Positions 30,438 through 40,476 of a stretch of DNA of 64,000 nt are shown here, in pieces. The notes beneath the pieces were generated by a model. The model saw only the letters and a program-made list of their open reading frames with translations. It was not told where the DNA came from and did not search any database. Every line of letters begins with the position of its first letter. Position 1 is the first letter of the stretch. The DNA comes from CAVIQK01 sp963644945 (lineage in GTDB: Bacteria > Bacillota > Clostridia > Christensenellales > DTU072), in assembly GCA_963644945.1 (NCBI GenBank), contig CAVIQK010000007.1, positions 14,694 through 78,693 on the forward strand, in the 5' to 3' direction. The translations under genes and the position numbers were made by a program.

Positions 30438-32438
30438 ATGAGTTCTAACAATAAAAATACTCCGTCTCAAGGAGCGACCATGTCATGTTGCGGAACGGCA
30501 AAAAAAGTCGTTGCCGACAAAGATCGAAAAAAATATGCTATTTTTAATGCCGTAAAACTCGGTATAAATCTTGTTCTGCTTGTCGCAAGTTATCTTCTTG
30601 CTCATTTTGCGGATGTCGTATATAAGGATGTTCCGCATTGGGTTATGCTTTTTTCTCCTGCATGGGTGACTATCGTTTGGTGTGGCTACCCCATCGTAAA
30701 AGGCGCAATCTTAAACCTATTAAAAAAGCGTATTACAACTTCGCTTCTAATAAGCGTTGCAATGATTTCTTCGATAGTTTTGGAATTTTTCATGGTTTTT
30801 GCACATGTTGACGGCGGAGGCCATGCCGGACACGACTATTTGTTTGCCGCCGGAGAAATAGCATTTTTGATGACTATCGGCGAACTCATTGAAGACATAA
30901 CCGTAAGAAAAGCAAGAAAAGGTGTCGAAGATCTTTTGACTCTCGCACCAAAAACCGCTCTTCTAAAAGGCGCTGACGGAACTTTAACCGAAGTCCCCGT
31001 AGAACAAGTCGCCATCGGAGACATAGTCGTCATCAAACCCGACGAACAAGTATCCGTCGACGGAGAAGTCGTAATCGGGAACTCGGCAATAGACGAATCT
31101 GGAATCACGGGAGAATATTTGCCGAAAGACAAAACCGTCGGCGATCAAGTCTTCGCAGGCACAAGGAACGGTTATGGCTTACTTGAAGTAAAAGCCACTA
31201 AAACCGTTGAAAATTCCGTCGTCATGCGACTCATAAGACTTACGGAAGAATCTGAAAAAAATAAGGCACCGATTGCTCGTATTGCCGATAGATTCGCCGG
31301 CTACATTGTGCCTACCGCAATATCTCTTGCCATCATTGTTTTCTTTGTAGCAACCTTCGCATTGAAAGCGGGATATGTTCAAGGACTTGTCAGAGCCGTA
31401 ACCGTTCTTGTGGTCTTTTGTCCTTGTTCGCTTGCATTGGCAACGCCTACCGCTATAGCCGCAGGACTTGGCAACGCATCTAGAAAAGGTGTCTTAATAA
31501 AAAGCGGACAAGCGCTCGAAATTTTGTCGTCGGTAAAAGCCGTAGGATTCGACAAAACCGGCACTTTGACAACAGGAAAACTGTCGGTAGAAAATGTCGT
31601 AAGTTTCTCTTTGGACGAAGAATATTTCAAAGATATTTGTGCAAGTTTGGAATCTGCTTCAAATCACCCAATAGGCGTTGCGGTATCCCAAATCTCAAAT
31701 AAAAGATACCCTCTCGACAACATTGAGAATATTTTAGGGACAGGCATAAAGGGGACGGTTGACGGTAAAATTGTCGAAATCGTCAAGTATAAAAACAGCG
31801 GAGTTTCGTCTTCGGACATTGACAAAATCATCGACACCGGACTATCCGTCGTTGTCGTAAAAATAGACAACACTCCTAGCGGATATATTGTTTTGTCCGA
31901 CACTATTCGTGAAACGTCTAAAGCCTCGTTAAAAGAACTTAAAGATGAAAATATAACCACTTTTATGGTGACGGGAGATAATTCTCGGACGGCAAAAACT
32001 ATTGCAGATGCTCTCTCCATAGACGAAGTGTATGCCGAGCAACTGCCCGATGAAAAACTTGAAAAAATTGCCACAAAGAAAACTCTCGGCAGAGTCGCCT
32101 TCGTCGGTGACGGAGCAAACGATGCACCGGCATTGTCAACGGCAGACGTCGGTATTGCTCTCGGAGCCATCGGCAACGCAGTCGCAATGGATGTTGCTGA
32201 TATATGTTTGATGGAATCGGATCTTAAAAAAGTCCCTAGCATAATCGCACTTTCAAGAAAGGTTATGTGGACCATAAAGTTTAATGTCACGATAGCCATG
32301 ATAATCAACTTCGTCGCAGTCGGTCTTTCGCTTTTTGGTTTTCTCAACCCTGTTTGGGGAGCGCTAATTCACAACTGTTCGTCGGTGTTCGTATGCACTC
32401 ACTCGGCTCTTATTCTAGGATATCGCAACAGAAAATAA
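30438..32438 (+). CDS. CPC-type P1B metal ATPase regulated by CsoR
   Basis: The 666-aa pump has a Cys pair at the N-terminus (MSCCGTAKK) and a His-rich loop before the third helix (HVDGGGHAGHD). It also has TGEYLPKD, the CPC motif (VFCPCSLALATPTA), DKTGT, SNHPIG and GDGANDAP. With CsoR upstream, Cu(I) export is the natural reading. However, the last helices read INFVAVGLSLFGFLNP and GALIHNCSSVF, where copper pumps have YN and M-x-x-SS, so the transported metal may differ. It has no HMA domain. A longer upstream frame overlaps csoR, but GGAGAGAG before the ATG at 30438 sets the start. Confidence 0.85.
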   Translation: MSSNNKNTPSQGATMSCCGTAKKVVADKDRKKYAIFNAVKLGINLVLLVASYLLAHFADVVYKDVPHWVMLFSPAWVTIVWCGYPIVKGAILNLLKKRITTSLLISVAMISSIVLEFFMVFAHVDGGGHAGHDYLFAAGEIAFLMTIGELIEDITVRKARKGVEDLLTLAPKTALLKGADGTLTEVPVEQVAIGDIVVIKPDEQVSVDGEVVIGNSAIDESGITGEYLPKDKTVGDQVFAGTRNGYGLLEVKATKTVENSVVMRLIRLTEESEKNKAPIARIADRFAGYIVPTAISLAIIVFFVATFALKAGYVQGLVRAVTVLVVFCPCSLALATPTAIAAGLGNASRKGVLIKSGQALEILSSVKAVGFDKTGTLTTGKLSVENVVSFSLDEEYFKDICASLESASNHPIGVAVSQISNKRYPLDNIENILGTGIKGTVDGKIVEIVKYKNSGVSSSDIDKIIDTGLSVVVVKIDNTPSGYIVLSDTIRETSKASLKELKDENITTFMVTGDNSRTAKTIADALSIDEVYAEQLPDEKLEKIATKKTLGRVAFVGDGANDAPALSTADVGIALGAIGNAVAMDVADICLMESDLKKVPSIIALSRKVMWTIKFNVTIAMIINFVAVGLSLFGFLNPVWGALIHNCSSVFVCTHSALILGYRNRK

Positions 32439-32455
32439 TTTAATAAAGGACATTT

Positions 32456-33661
32456 ATGAACACAAAGTCGCTAACTTATAAACATACCGTTGTTTCGTGC
32501 TTTTTCGGATATATCGAACAAGCAATAATCAACAACTTTGCGCCTCTTCTGTTCCTTACTTTTCAATCTAGTTTCGGTGTCCCCCTAGAACAAATATCTC
32601 TTCTTGTTCTAATCAACTTCGGTACTCAACTTCTGGTTGACTTCGTATCATCTTTTATAACCTCCAAAATAGGTTATAGACCGCTACTTATCTTTTCTCA
32701 TATCACTGCACTTTTAGGGCTTGTCCTTCTTCCTATACTCCCTAATGTAATCGGGAATTCTTTTGTAGGACTAGTTATCCCCACTGTTTTATATGCACTC
32801 GGTGGAGGACTCAACGAAGTCTTGCTAAGCCCTATCGTAGAGGCATGTCCTACAGACAACAAAGAAAAAGCAATGTCGCTACTCCATTCCTTCTATTGTT
32901 GGGGACACGTTGCGGTAATAGGCATATCCACACTCTATTTTTCCACAATCGGCATAGAGAATTGGGCATATCTTTCGTGGGCTTATGCAATCGTTCCGCT
33001 TATCAACCTTATCATATTTTCCATTGTTCCCCTTCCCGAAGTTTTGACCGAAGAAGAAGGAATGAGTTTCAAACAAATATTTTCCAACAAGATTTTCTAT
33101 GTATTTCTTTTGTTGATGTTCTTGTCCGCAGCAGTCGAACAATGTGTCTCGCAATGGGTTTCTACTTTTGCCGAGAGTGCGCTCTCTATCGATAAGTCAA
33201 TAGGCGATCTTGCAGGCACAATGGCATTTGCATTTTTGATGGGACTATCAAGATTCCTTTACGGAAAGTTCGGAGAAAAAATCAACCTTTACAAAACAAT
33301 GCTTTTCTCGTCTATTTTGTGTCTTGTTTGCTATGTTGTAATTGCGTTTGTAGATAACCCTATAATAAGCCTTATCGCTTGCGGAGTGACAGGCTTTTCG
33401 GTGGGCATATTATGGCCCGGAGCATTTTCAAAAGGTGCAGAAGAACTCCCTAGCGGAGGAGCAAAAACTTTTGGATTTTTCGCACTCTTCGGAGATCTCG
33501 GTTGCGGAGTAGGACCAATGACTCTCGGTGTTGTTTCCGCTCGGTTTGGAGACAATTTAAGACTAGGTTTTATAGCAGGCATAGTCTTTTCCGCAATCTT
33601 GGTTATAATAATCTTAATGCTTCTTTTAAGACATATAAAAGAAAAAAGCAAAGCGCTTTAA
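32456..33661 (+). CDS. MFS permease downstream of the metal ATPase
   Basis: The 401-aa protein has twelve predicted membrane helices and general major-facilitator features. The N-terminal half resembles sugar-type MFS proteins (FAPLLFLTFQSSFGVPLEQISLL), and SVGILWPGAFSKGAE is in the second half. The substrate cannot be named. It starts 17 bp after the ATPase stop with an AAAGGA site and no terminator between, so it is probably part of the csoR operon. After the stop, GCAAAGC/GCTTTGC forms a weak hairpin without a clear T run. Confidence 0.82.
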   Translation: MNTKSLTYKHTVVSCFFGYIEQAIINNFAPLLFLTFQSSFGVPLEQISLLVLINFGTQLLVDFVSSFITSKIGYRPLLIFSHITALLGLVLLPILPNVIGNSFVGLVIPTVLYALGGGLNEVLLSPIVEACPTDNKEKAMSLLHSFYCWGHVAVIGISTLYFSTIGIENWAYLSWAYAIVPLINLIIFSIVPLPEVLTEEEGMSFKQIFSNKIFYVFLLLMFLSAAVEQCVSQWVSTFAESALSIDKSIGDLAGTMAFAFLMGLSRFLYGKFGEKINLYKTMLFSSILCLVCYVVIAFVDNPIISLIACGVTGFSVGILWPGAFSKGAEELPSGGAKTFGFFALFGDLGCGVGPMTLGVVSARFGDNLRLGFIAGIVFSAILVIIILMLLLRHIKEKSKAL

Positions 33662-33752
33662 TTGCTTTGCCCATTTCAAAACTTTTCTAATCGGTTTATT
33701 TTAGGTTACCTTGTTTATATTTTTGGGGACTCAAACTCTAAAAATATATGCT

Positions 33753-34319
33753 TTATCTATTTTTGATTTCAAAAGGAACGGGGACACCCTTTTTAATCAA
33801 ATACGAGTTTTTTCCCATTTTAAGAATCGGGATATCCGTAAGCGAATCGGAATAAACATTTTCAAATTCGGTAAATCCTAAAGCATTGAGTCTTGCGACC
33901 TTTTCTTCTCCTTTACAGTTTTTGCCCTCGGTTTCACCGGTGGCTATATCGCACTTTGTGGCAATCACCGTAGCGGTAGGGTTGACTTTATCAAAAAACG
34001 CTTTCACCAAAAATTCCGGAGATGCACTGCAAATCACGTCGTCTTCTTGAAGATTCCCGTCATAATAAGGGAAGTGTTCGTCCTTGTACTCGTCCCAAAA
34101 TTCTTGTGCGATTTTCTCGGCATCTATTCTTTTCAAAACAGAAAATGCCTTGGTTTTGAAGGTCTCCGCAGACACAATTTTCAACCCCCAAAGGCAAGCA
34201 TAAAATCCGGCTTTCAACAAATACGGAAACAGCGAAAACTTCTTCCTTACTATGTAAAACAAAAATAAAGAACCGGAATCTTTATAAAAAATAGTTTTGT
34301 CAAAATCGTATAAATTCAT
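33753..34319 (-). CDS. HAD-superfamily phosphatase (SerB-like)
   Basis: The 188-aa protein begins with the catalytic motif YDFDKTI (DxDxT). A hydrophobic cap segment follows (residues 18-50, LFLFYIVRKKFSLFPYLLKAGFYACLWG). CSASPEF is the motif II Ser, and YSDSLTDIPIL is motif IV. This is the HAD-IB (phosphoserine phosphatase-like) type; the substrate is unknown. There is no ribosome site. A promoter ends 6 nt before the ATG, so the mRNA is probably leaderless. Confidence 0.85.
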   Translation of the reverse strand: MNLYDFDKTIFYKDSGSLFLFYIVRKKFSLFPYLLKAGFYACLWGLKIVSAETFKTKAFSVLKRIDAEKIAQEFWDEYKDEHFPYYDGNLQEDDVICSASPEFLVKAFFDKVNPTATVIATKCDIATGETEGKNCKGEEKVARLNALGFTEFENVYSDSLTDIPILKMGKNSYLIKKGVPVPFEIKNR

Positions 34320-34325
34320 AATACA

Positions 34326-34354
34326 ATTCTAACAAAACTATTATGTTTAGTCAA
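34326..34354 (-). promoter_or_regulatory. Promoter of the HAD phosphatase gene, leaderless geometry
   Basis: Minus-strand -35 TTGACT (34354-34349), 17-bp spacer, -10 TAGAAT (34331-34326). Six bases then separate it from the ATG at 34319. Confidence 0.72.
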
Positions 34355-34372
34355 GATAGGCTTTTGGAGATT

Positions 34373-35905
34373 TTATTCCCACTCTATCGTTGCCGGCGGT
34401 TTTCCGGTGATGTCATAGACGACTCTGTTGACACCCTTTACCTCGTTGACGATTCTTGACGAGATTTTAGACAACACGTTATGCGGAATATCTGCCCAAT
34501 CTGCCGTCATTCCGTCAACACTTGTTACCGCACGAAGTGCCACCGTATAATCATAGGTGCGTTCGTCTCCCATAACTCCTACCGAACGCATTCCGGTAAG
34601 AACGGCAAAATATTGCCATATTTCTTTGTCTAAACCTGCATTTTTGATTTCTTCACGGAAGATAAAATCAGCATCTTGTGCTATTTTTATCTTGTTTTTC
34701 GTAATGTTCCCTATTATACGGACGGCAATTCCCGGACCGGGGAACGGTTGGCGATTGACAAGATAATCGGGAAGACCGAGGACCTTACCAAGCACTCTTA
34801 CTTCGTCCTTAAAAAGACTTCTTAAAGGCTCGATTATTTCCTTGAAATCTACAACAGACGGAAGTCCTCCTACATTGTGATGGCTTTTGATAACCGCACT
34901 TTTCCCAAGACCGCTTTCGATTACGTCGGGATATATTGTGCCTTGTACGAGATAGTCCACCTTGCCGATTTTTTTGGCTTCTGCGGAAAACACGTCTATA
35001 AAGGATTTTCCTATAATTTTTCTCTTCTTTTCGGGTTCTTTTACACCTTGCAACGCTTTCAAAAAATATGCGCCGGCATCAACTTTTATCAAGTTCATAC
35101 CCATTTTGTCTTTGAATTCATGCATAACTTCATCGGCTTCGTATTTTCTAAGAAGACCGTGATCGACGAATATACATGTCAAATTATTGCCGACTGCTTT
35201 ATGTAGAAGCGTAGCCGCCACCGCACTATCGACTCCGCCGGACATTGCACACAAGACTTTGCCGTCGCCGACTTTTTCACGAATTTTCTTTATTTGTTCG
35301 CCCGCAAAGTCTTTCATCTCCCAATCTCCGTCAACTTTACATACGGAATACAAGAAATTCTTTAATATTTGATTTCCTTGGTTGGTATGCACAACTTCGG
35401 GGTGGAACTGAACACCGTAAATCGACTTTTCGGTATTTTCAAACGCAGCGATTTCGCAATGATCCGTATAGGCAACTGCCGAAAATCCTTCGGGAGCGGT
35501 CGCCACTTTATCCATGTGACTCATCCAGCACACGTTGTGTCTATCAACACCTGCGAACAACACGCTCGGTTTGTAGTCTATTTCTTTTTTCCCGTACTCG
35601 CCTACGACTGCATGCTCTACAACTCCTCCGAGTTGGTGAGCGATAAGTTGCATGCCATAACATATACCGAGAATCGGCACACCGAGAGAATAAATCTCTT
35701 CTGTCACTCTAGGAACGTCCTCACCGAACACACTTGACGGGCCACCCGTAAAAACAATGCCTACGGGGTTGTAACTTTTAATTTTTTCTATCGACGAATT
35801 GGCAGGGATAAGTTCTGCATATACATTTAGATTTCTTATTCTTCTTACAATAAGTTGGTTGTATTGTCCGCCAAAATCTATAACAAGTACTGTTTGATTT
35901 TCCAT
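34373..35905 (-). CDS. guaA: GMP synthase (glutamine-hydrolysing)
   Basis: The 510-aa enzyme converts XMP to GMP. The N-terminal class I glutaminase has GICYGMQ with the nucleophile Cys and FHPEVVHT with the His/Glu. The ATP pyrophosphatase has SGGVDS near residue 225. The C-terminal dimerisation domain ends PPATIEWE. A TTG start 12 bp upstream would overlap the purA stop. The ATG at 35905, 8 bp after purA, with a weak GAGAG site, gives the standard N-terminus. It is the last gene of the purB-purA-guaA unit. Confidence 0.95.
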   Translation of the reverse strand: MENQTVLVIDFGGQYNQLIVRRIRNLNVYAELIPANSSIEKIKSYNPVGIVFTGGPSSVFGEDVPRVTEEIYSLGVPILGICYGMQLIAHQLGGVVEHAVVGEYGKKEIDYKPSVLFAGVDRHNVCWMSHMDKVATAPEGFSAVAYTDHCEIAAFENTEKSIYGVQFHPEVVHTNQGNQILKNFLYSVCKVDGDWEMKDFAGEQIKKIREKVGDGKVLCAMSGGVDSAVAATLLHKAVGNNLTCIFVDHGLLRKYEADEVMHEFKDKMGMNLIKVDAGAYFLKALQGVKEPEKKRKIIGKSFIDVFSAEAKKIGKVDYLVQGTIYPDVIESGLGKSAVIKSHHNVGGLPSVVDFKEIIEPLRSLFKDEVRVLGKVLGLPDYLVNRQPFPGPGIAVRIIGNITKNKIKIAQDADFIFREEIKNAGLDKEIWQYFAVLTGMRSVGVMGDERTYDYTVALRAVTSVDGMTADWADIPHNVLSKISSRIVNEVKGVNRVVYDITGKPPATIEWE

Positions 35906-35913
35906 GTTTTCTC

Positions 35914-37188
35914 TCAATAAACTTTAATATAACTTTCTCTTTCTGCACCGACAGATATATATCTTATTTTTGCACCGGTGTTTTCTTCTATAAATGCAAC
36001 ATATTCTTTGGCTTCTTTGGGGAGATCTTCTAGTTTTCTGCATCCCGAAATGTCCGTATGCCAACCGTCAAGATAGCGATATACGGGTTTTGCCTTTTTG
36101 AGTGCATCTCCGGACGGGAAATCTAGGGTTTCTTTGCCGTCAACTTCGTAAGCGACACATACAGGGATCTTTTCAAGGTAGGACAAAACATCAAGTTTTG
36201 TCAAAGCAATTTCGTCCGCTCCTTGCATTCTGATACCGTATTTAGAAGCAACCACGTCGAATCCGCCTACTCTACGAGGTCTTCCGGTTGCGGCACCGTA
36301 TTCTCCGCCTGCTTCTCTCAAAGCATTTCCTTCTTCTCCGAACAATTCGCAAGTGTAAGGGCCTTCGCCTACACAACTCGAATAGGCTTTCATTATTCCT
36401 ATAACTTTGTCGAGTTTTTTACCGGGGATGCCTGCTCCGATCGGGGCATAAGCAGAAATGGTCGAAGAGGACGATGTATAAGGATAAATACCAAAATCGA
36501 TATCTCTAAGAGCGCCGAGTTGTGCTTCGAACATAATATTTTCGTTGTTATCGACAGCCGATGACAAATATACCGACGTATCGCAAATATAATCTTTGAA
36601 AGGCAATGCATAAGTTTTTAGATATTCCATCATATCCTCTACTTTGACGGGATCCGAAGAATATCCGCCTACAACCATGAGGTTTTTCCATTCGACAATC
36701 GGAGCAAGTTTTTCTTCAATCGAATCAAAATGAAGAATATCTCCCATTCTCAAAGTTTTTTTCATATATTTGTCGGCATATACGGGAGCAATTCCTCTCC
36801 TGGTAGAACCGAATTTTTTATCGGCAAGTCTGTCTTCTTCAAGACAATCTAGTTTAACGTGATACGGCATACAAATTGTAGCACGATCGCTTATTTTTAG
36901 ATTTTTAGGGGAGATTTCTATGCCTTCTGCACGAAGTTTCTCCACTTCATTATATAGATGCTTTACATCAATAACCATACCCGTCCCCATAACATTGACG
37001 GTATTCTTTCTCAAAATTCCCGACGGAAGAAGATTAAGAATAACCTTTGTGTCTCCGCATATAACGGTATGTCCGGCATTGTTTCCGCCTTGATAACGGC
37101 AAACAACATCATAATCGGAAGAAAGAAGATCTACCATTCGACCTTTTCCTTCGTCGCCCCAGTTGATTCCTACAATCGCAGTAAGCAT
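35914..37188 (-). CDS. purA: Adenylosuccinate synthetase
   Basis: The 424-aa enzyme makes adenylosuccinate from IMP, aspartate and GTP. NWGDEGKGR at the N-terminus is the GTP-binding loop, NNAGHT the IMP-contact region, and TGRPRRVGGFD the conserved C-terminal signature. AAAGGAG lies 6 bp before the ATG. It sits between purB and guaA with short gaps, so both IMP branches (AMP and GMP) are made from one transcript. Confidence 0.95.
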   Translation of the reverse strand: MLTAIVGINWGDEGKGRMVDLLSSDYDVVCRYQGGNNAGHTVICGDTKVILNLLPSGILRKNTVNVMGTGMVIDVKHLYNEVEKLRAEGIEISPKNLKISDRATICMPYHVKLDCLEEDRLADKKFGSTRRGIAPVYADKYMKKTLRMGDILHFDSIEEKLAPIVEWKNLMVVGGYSSDPVKVEDMMEYLKTYALPFKDYICDTSVYLSSAVDNNENIMFEAQLGALRDIDFGIYPYTSSSSTISAYAPIGAGIPGKKLDKVIGIMKAYSSCVGEGPYTCELFGEEGNALREAGGEYGAATGRPRRVGGFDVVASKYGIRMQGADEIALTKLDVLSYLEKIPVCVAYEVDGKETLDFPSGDALKKAKPVYRYLDGWHTDISGCRKLEDLPKEAKEYVAFIEENTGAKIRYISVGAERESYIKVY

Positions 37189-37201
37189 AATTGACTCCTT
37201 T

Positions 37202-38632
37202 TTATACGTTTATTTTTACAGTCAAATCAAGTTGACTTTTATTTTTTTCAAGTATCGGTTTTACAACGGTTTCGAGATAATTGGTCGTCTGTTCGACGGC
37301 ACAACCTATATATGAATTGCCGTTAAGCACGTCCTTCAATTCTTCTTCGGTAATATCGAAATATTTGTTTTTGACAATTTTTTCAAGGACATTGTTGTCT
37401 GCACCTTCCGCCTTCATTGCTTTTGCCGTTTCAACCGAAATCTTACGTATTTCTTCGTGCAAAAGTTGGCGATCTCCGCCCTTTTCTACACAGTACATCA
37501 AAATATTTTCCGTAGCCATAAAGGGAAGTTCGTCGTCCAAATGTTTCTTCGCCATTTTGGGGTAAACAGTACCGCCCGACACTATGTTTATATACAAAGA
37601 CAGTATGCCGTCAACAGCCAAAAAGGCTTCGGGAATAGATATTCTTCTATTGGCAGAATCGTCAAGAGTTCTTTCGAACCATTGTTGCGAAGAGGTAATT
37701 GCGGGATTCATGCAGTCAACGATAACAAATCTCGAAAGAGATGCGATTCTTTCGCTTCTCATCGGGTTTCTCTTGTATGCCATAGCCGAAGATCCGACTT
37801 GTTTTTCCTCAAACGGTTCGTCAAATTCTTTTAGATGCGAAAGCAGTCTAATGTCGGAAGAAAATTTGGCAGCACTTTGTGCTATTCCCGACAAAACCGA
37901 CAACACATAATAATCTACTTTTCTCGAATATGTTTGACCGGACACCTCAAAACAACTGGGAAAATCGCACTTTTTTGCAATTTTATCTTCAAGCGTTTTG
38001 ACCTTTTCTTTGTCTCCGCCGAACAATGTCAAAAAACTTGCTGCCGTTCCGGTAGTACCCTTACATCCGAGAAGTTTTAGATTTTCTAATTGGAAGTCCA
38101 AATTATTTAGATCCGACACCAAATCTTGTAGCCATAAAGTAGCACGCTTGCCTACCGTTGTCGGTTGGGCGGCTTGGAAATGAGTATATGCAAGAGTCGG
38201 CTCGTCTTTATGTTTGTAGGAAAATTCGTAAACCGCATTTATCGTATTTAGTAAGAGTTTTCTCACCCTTAAAAGTGCCTCTTTCATCACGATAATATCC
38301 GTATTGTCCCCCACATAACAAGAGGTTGCGCCCAAATGAATAATAGGAGCGGCTTTTGGACAAGCATCGCAATATGTTTTTAAGTGCGCCATAACATCGT
38401 GGCGGAGTTCTTTTTCATATTTGGTCGCTTTGTCGAAATCTATATCATAAATATGATCTTTCATTTCGGCAATTTGCTCATCCGTTATCGGTAAACCGAG
38501 TTCTTTTTCGCTTTCTGCAAGGGCTATCCAGAGTTTACGCCAAGTCGAGAATTTTTTATCGGAAGAAAAAATTCTTTTCATTTCGTCACTGGCATATCTC
38601 TTACATAAAGGGTTTTCGTAAAATTCCGACAT
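37202..38632 (-). CDS. purB: Adenylosuccinate lyase
   Basis: The 476-aa fumarase/aspartase-superfamily enzyme releases fumarate from adenylosuccinate and SAICAR. HLGATSCYVGDNTD carries one catalytic region, and the flexible signature loop reads GSSAMAYKRNPMRSE. It heads the purB-purA-guaA set. pyrG lies 64 bp upstream on the same strand with no terminator seen, so read-through from pyrG is possible. Confidence 0.95.
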   Translation of the reverse strand: MSEFYENPLCKRYASDEMKRIFSSDKKFSTWRKLWIALAESEKELGLPITDEQIAEMKDHIYDIDFDKATKYEKELRHDVMAHLKTYCDACPKAAPIIHLGATSCYVGDNTDIIVMKEALLRVRKLLLNTINAVYEFSYKHKDEPTLAYTHFQAAQPTTVGKRATLWLQDLVSDLNNLDFQLENLKLLGCKGTTGTAASFLTLFGGDKEKVKTLEDKIAKKCDFPSCFEVSGQTYSRKVDYYVLSVLSGIAQSAAKFSSDIRLLSHLKEFDEPFEEKQVGSSAMAYKRNPMRSERIASLSRFVIVDCMNPAITSSQQWFERTLDDSANRRISIPEAFLAVDGILSLYINIVSGGTVYPKMAKKHLDDELPFMATENILMYCVEKGGDRQLLHEEIRKISVETAKAMKAEGADNNVLEKIVKNKYFDITEEELKDVLNGNSYIGCAVEQTTNYLETVVKPILEKNKSQLDLTVKINV

Positions 38633-38696
38633 TTTTATCCTCGTGTTGTTTTTTTTATTTTACTACTTTTCATCTGCTTCCGTCATCAATTTGCGA

Positions 38697-40292
38697 CTAT
38701 TTTTTTAACGAAGCATTTATTAATTCTCTAAACAACGGATGCGGTTTGTTCGGCCTACTCTTAAATTCCGGATGAAACTGGACACCTATAAAGAACTTAC
38801 AAGCAGGGTTTTCTATTGTTTCCACAATGTAATCGTCGGGGGATGTTCCACCTATAACCAAGCCGTTTTTCCCGAGGATTTCACGAAATTCGTTGTTGAA
38901 TTCATAGCGATGACGATGTCTTTCGAAAATCTCCGATTGACCATAACATTTGTGTAGCAATGTCCCTTCTTTTACTTTGCAGGGATATGCTCCCAGTCTT
39001 AATGTTCCGCCTTTTTGGACTTCGTCGCTTTGGTCGGGTAAAAAATCTATTACTTTGTGTTTACTTTCGCTGTCGAACTCTCCCGAGTTGGCATCTTTTA
39101 GCCCGCAAACGTTTCTCGCATACTCAATGACCGCTACTTGCATACCAAGACATATTCCTAAAAACGGCACATTGTTTTCTCTTGCGTATTTTGCGGTAGA
39201 TATTTTTCCTTCTATACCTCTCTTGCCAAACCCTCCGGGGACCAAAATTCCGTCAATACCGTCAAAAATGTCTTTTGCATTGTCGTCGGTTACGGTTTCG
39301 CTATCAATCCACTTTATATTTACCTTGGCATCACTCCAATATCCGGCATGGCGCAGCGCTTCGGCAACAGACAAATATGCATCGTGAAGGGCAACATATT
39401 TGCCTACAATTGCAATATTCACTTCTTTTTTGAGATTGTTTATTCTCTCCACCATGTCGCTCCACTCTTTTAGATCGGCAGGTTTTGTTTCTATTCCCAA
39501 CTCTCTACAAACGACTTCCGAAAACTTGTTGTTTTCTAGCATTAAAGGCGCCTCATACAAATTAGGAAGAGTGCGGTTTTCTATTACACAATCTTTTTTC
39601 ACATTGCAAAAGAGTGCAATTTTGTTGAATATATTGTCTTCTAGCGGCTCATCGCATCTAAGAATTATAATGTTCGGACTTATGCCCATTCCTTGCAACT
39701 CTTTTACCGAATGTTGTGTAGGCTTGCTCTTATGCTCATCGCTTCCCGACAAAAACGGGACCAGCGTCACATGAATAAAAAGGCTGTTTTCTCTACCCAC
39801 TTCAAGAGATATTTGTCTTACCGCTTCTAAAAACGGTTGCGACTCAATATCGCCTATCGTACCCCCTATTTCGGTAATAACAACATCGGCATCGGTTTCT
39901 CTGCCGACTCTGTAAACAAAATCTTTTATTTCGTTGGTGACGTGAGGTATTATTTGAACGGTAGAACCTAAATACTCTCCACGTCTTTCCTTATTAAGAA
40001 CACTCCAAAAAACTTTGCCCGTAGTGAGGTTGGAATATTTATTCAAATTCTCGTCAATGAATCTCTCATAGTGTCCTAGATCTAGATCTGTTTCCGCTCC
40101 GTCTTCGGTTACGAAAACTTCTCCGTGTTGATACGGACTCATGGTCCCCGGATCTACGTTTATATAAGGATCAAGTTTTTGGGCGGCGACTTTAAGTCCT
40201 CTCGCCTTCAAAAGTCTCCCAAGAGATGCGGCTGTTATGCCTTTTCCAAGTCCCGAAACGACACCGCCGGTGACAAAAATATACTTTTTCAT
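38697..40292 (-). CDS. pyrG: CTP synthase
   Basis: The 531-aa enzyme aminates UTP to CTP. The N-terminal synthetase domain begins GGVVSGLGKGITAASLG. The C-terminal glutaminase has LGICLGMQ with the nucleophile Cys and VQFHPEFKSRP. An AAAGGAGG site precedes the ATG. The leader is about 180 nt and contains an intrinsic terminator at 40393-40453, between the promoter and the gene, which suggests attenuation control. Confidence 0.96.
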   Translation of the reverse strand: MKKYIFVTGGVVSGLGKGITAASLGRLLKARGLKVAAQKLDPYINVDPGTMSPYQHGEVFVTEDGAETDLDLGHYERFIDENLNKYSNLTTGKVFWSVLNKERRGEYLGSTVQIIPHVTNEIKDFVYRVGRETDADVVITEIGGTIGDIESQPFLEAVRQISLEVGRENSLFIHVTLVPFLSGSDEHKSKPTQHSVKELQGMGISPNIIILRCDEPLEDNIFNKIALFCNVKKDCVIENRTLPNLYEAPLMLENNKFSEVVCRELGIETKPADLKEWSDMVERINNLKKEVNIAIVGKYVALHDAYLSVAEALRHAGYWSDAKVNIKWIDSETVTDDNAKDIFDGIDGILVPGGFGKRGIEGKISTAKYARENNVPFLGICLGMQVAVIEYARNVCGLKDANSGEFDSESKHKVIDFLPDQSDEVQKGGTLRLGAYPCKVKEGTLLHKCYGQSEIFERHRHRYEFNNEFREILGKNGLVIGGTSPDDYIVETIENPACKFFIGVQFHPEFKSRPNKPHPLFRELINASLKK

Positions 40293-40392
40293 ATTCTATC
40301 CTCCTTTTGCATTGTATTTATGTTTAGGTTCCCAAAATCAAATATTTTGTTTCCCTTTTCTTCGTTTTCGATTTTTCATTTTACTTTACGCA

Positions 40393-40453
40393 AAATAAAA
40401 AAGGGGCTAGAAGTCCTATAAGCCCGAAACGGCTTTCGGACTTCTATGCCCCT
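40393..40453 (-). terminator. Intrinsic terminator/attenuator in the pyrG leader
   Basis: On the minus strand a long hairpin has outer GGGGC/GCCCC, then TAGAAGTCC/GGACTTCTA, then an inner AGCC/GGCT. It is followed by TTTTTTATTTTG. It begins about 18 nt after the predicted +1 and ends 100 bp before the pyrG ATG. No anti-terminator helix is obvious. Confidence 0.85.
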
Positions 40454-40476
40454 CGAAAACTCGTATTAACTCGTGT

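Noticed and set aside
33647..33670. GCAAAGC/GCTTTGC inverted repeat at the end of the MFS gene
   Set aside because: There is no T tract after the stem, so it is not supported as an intrinsic terminator.
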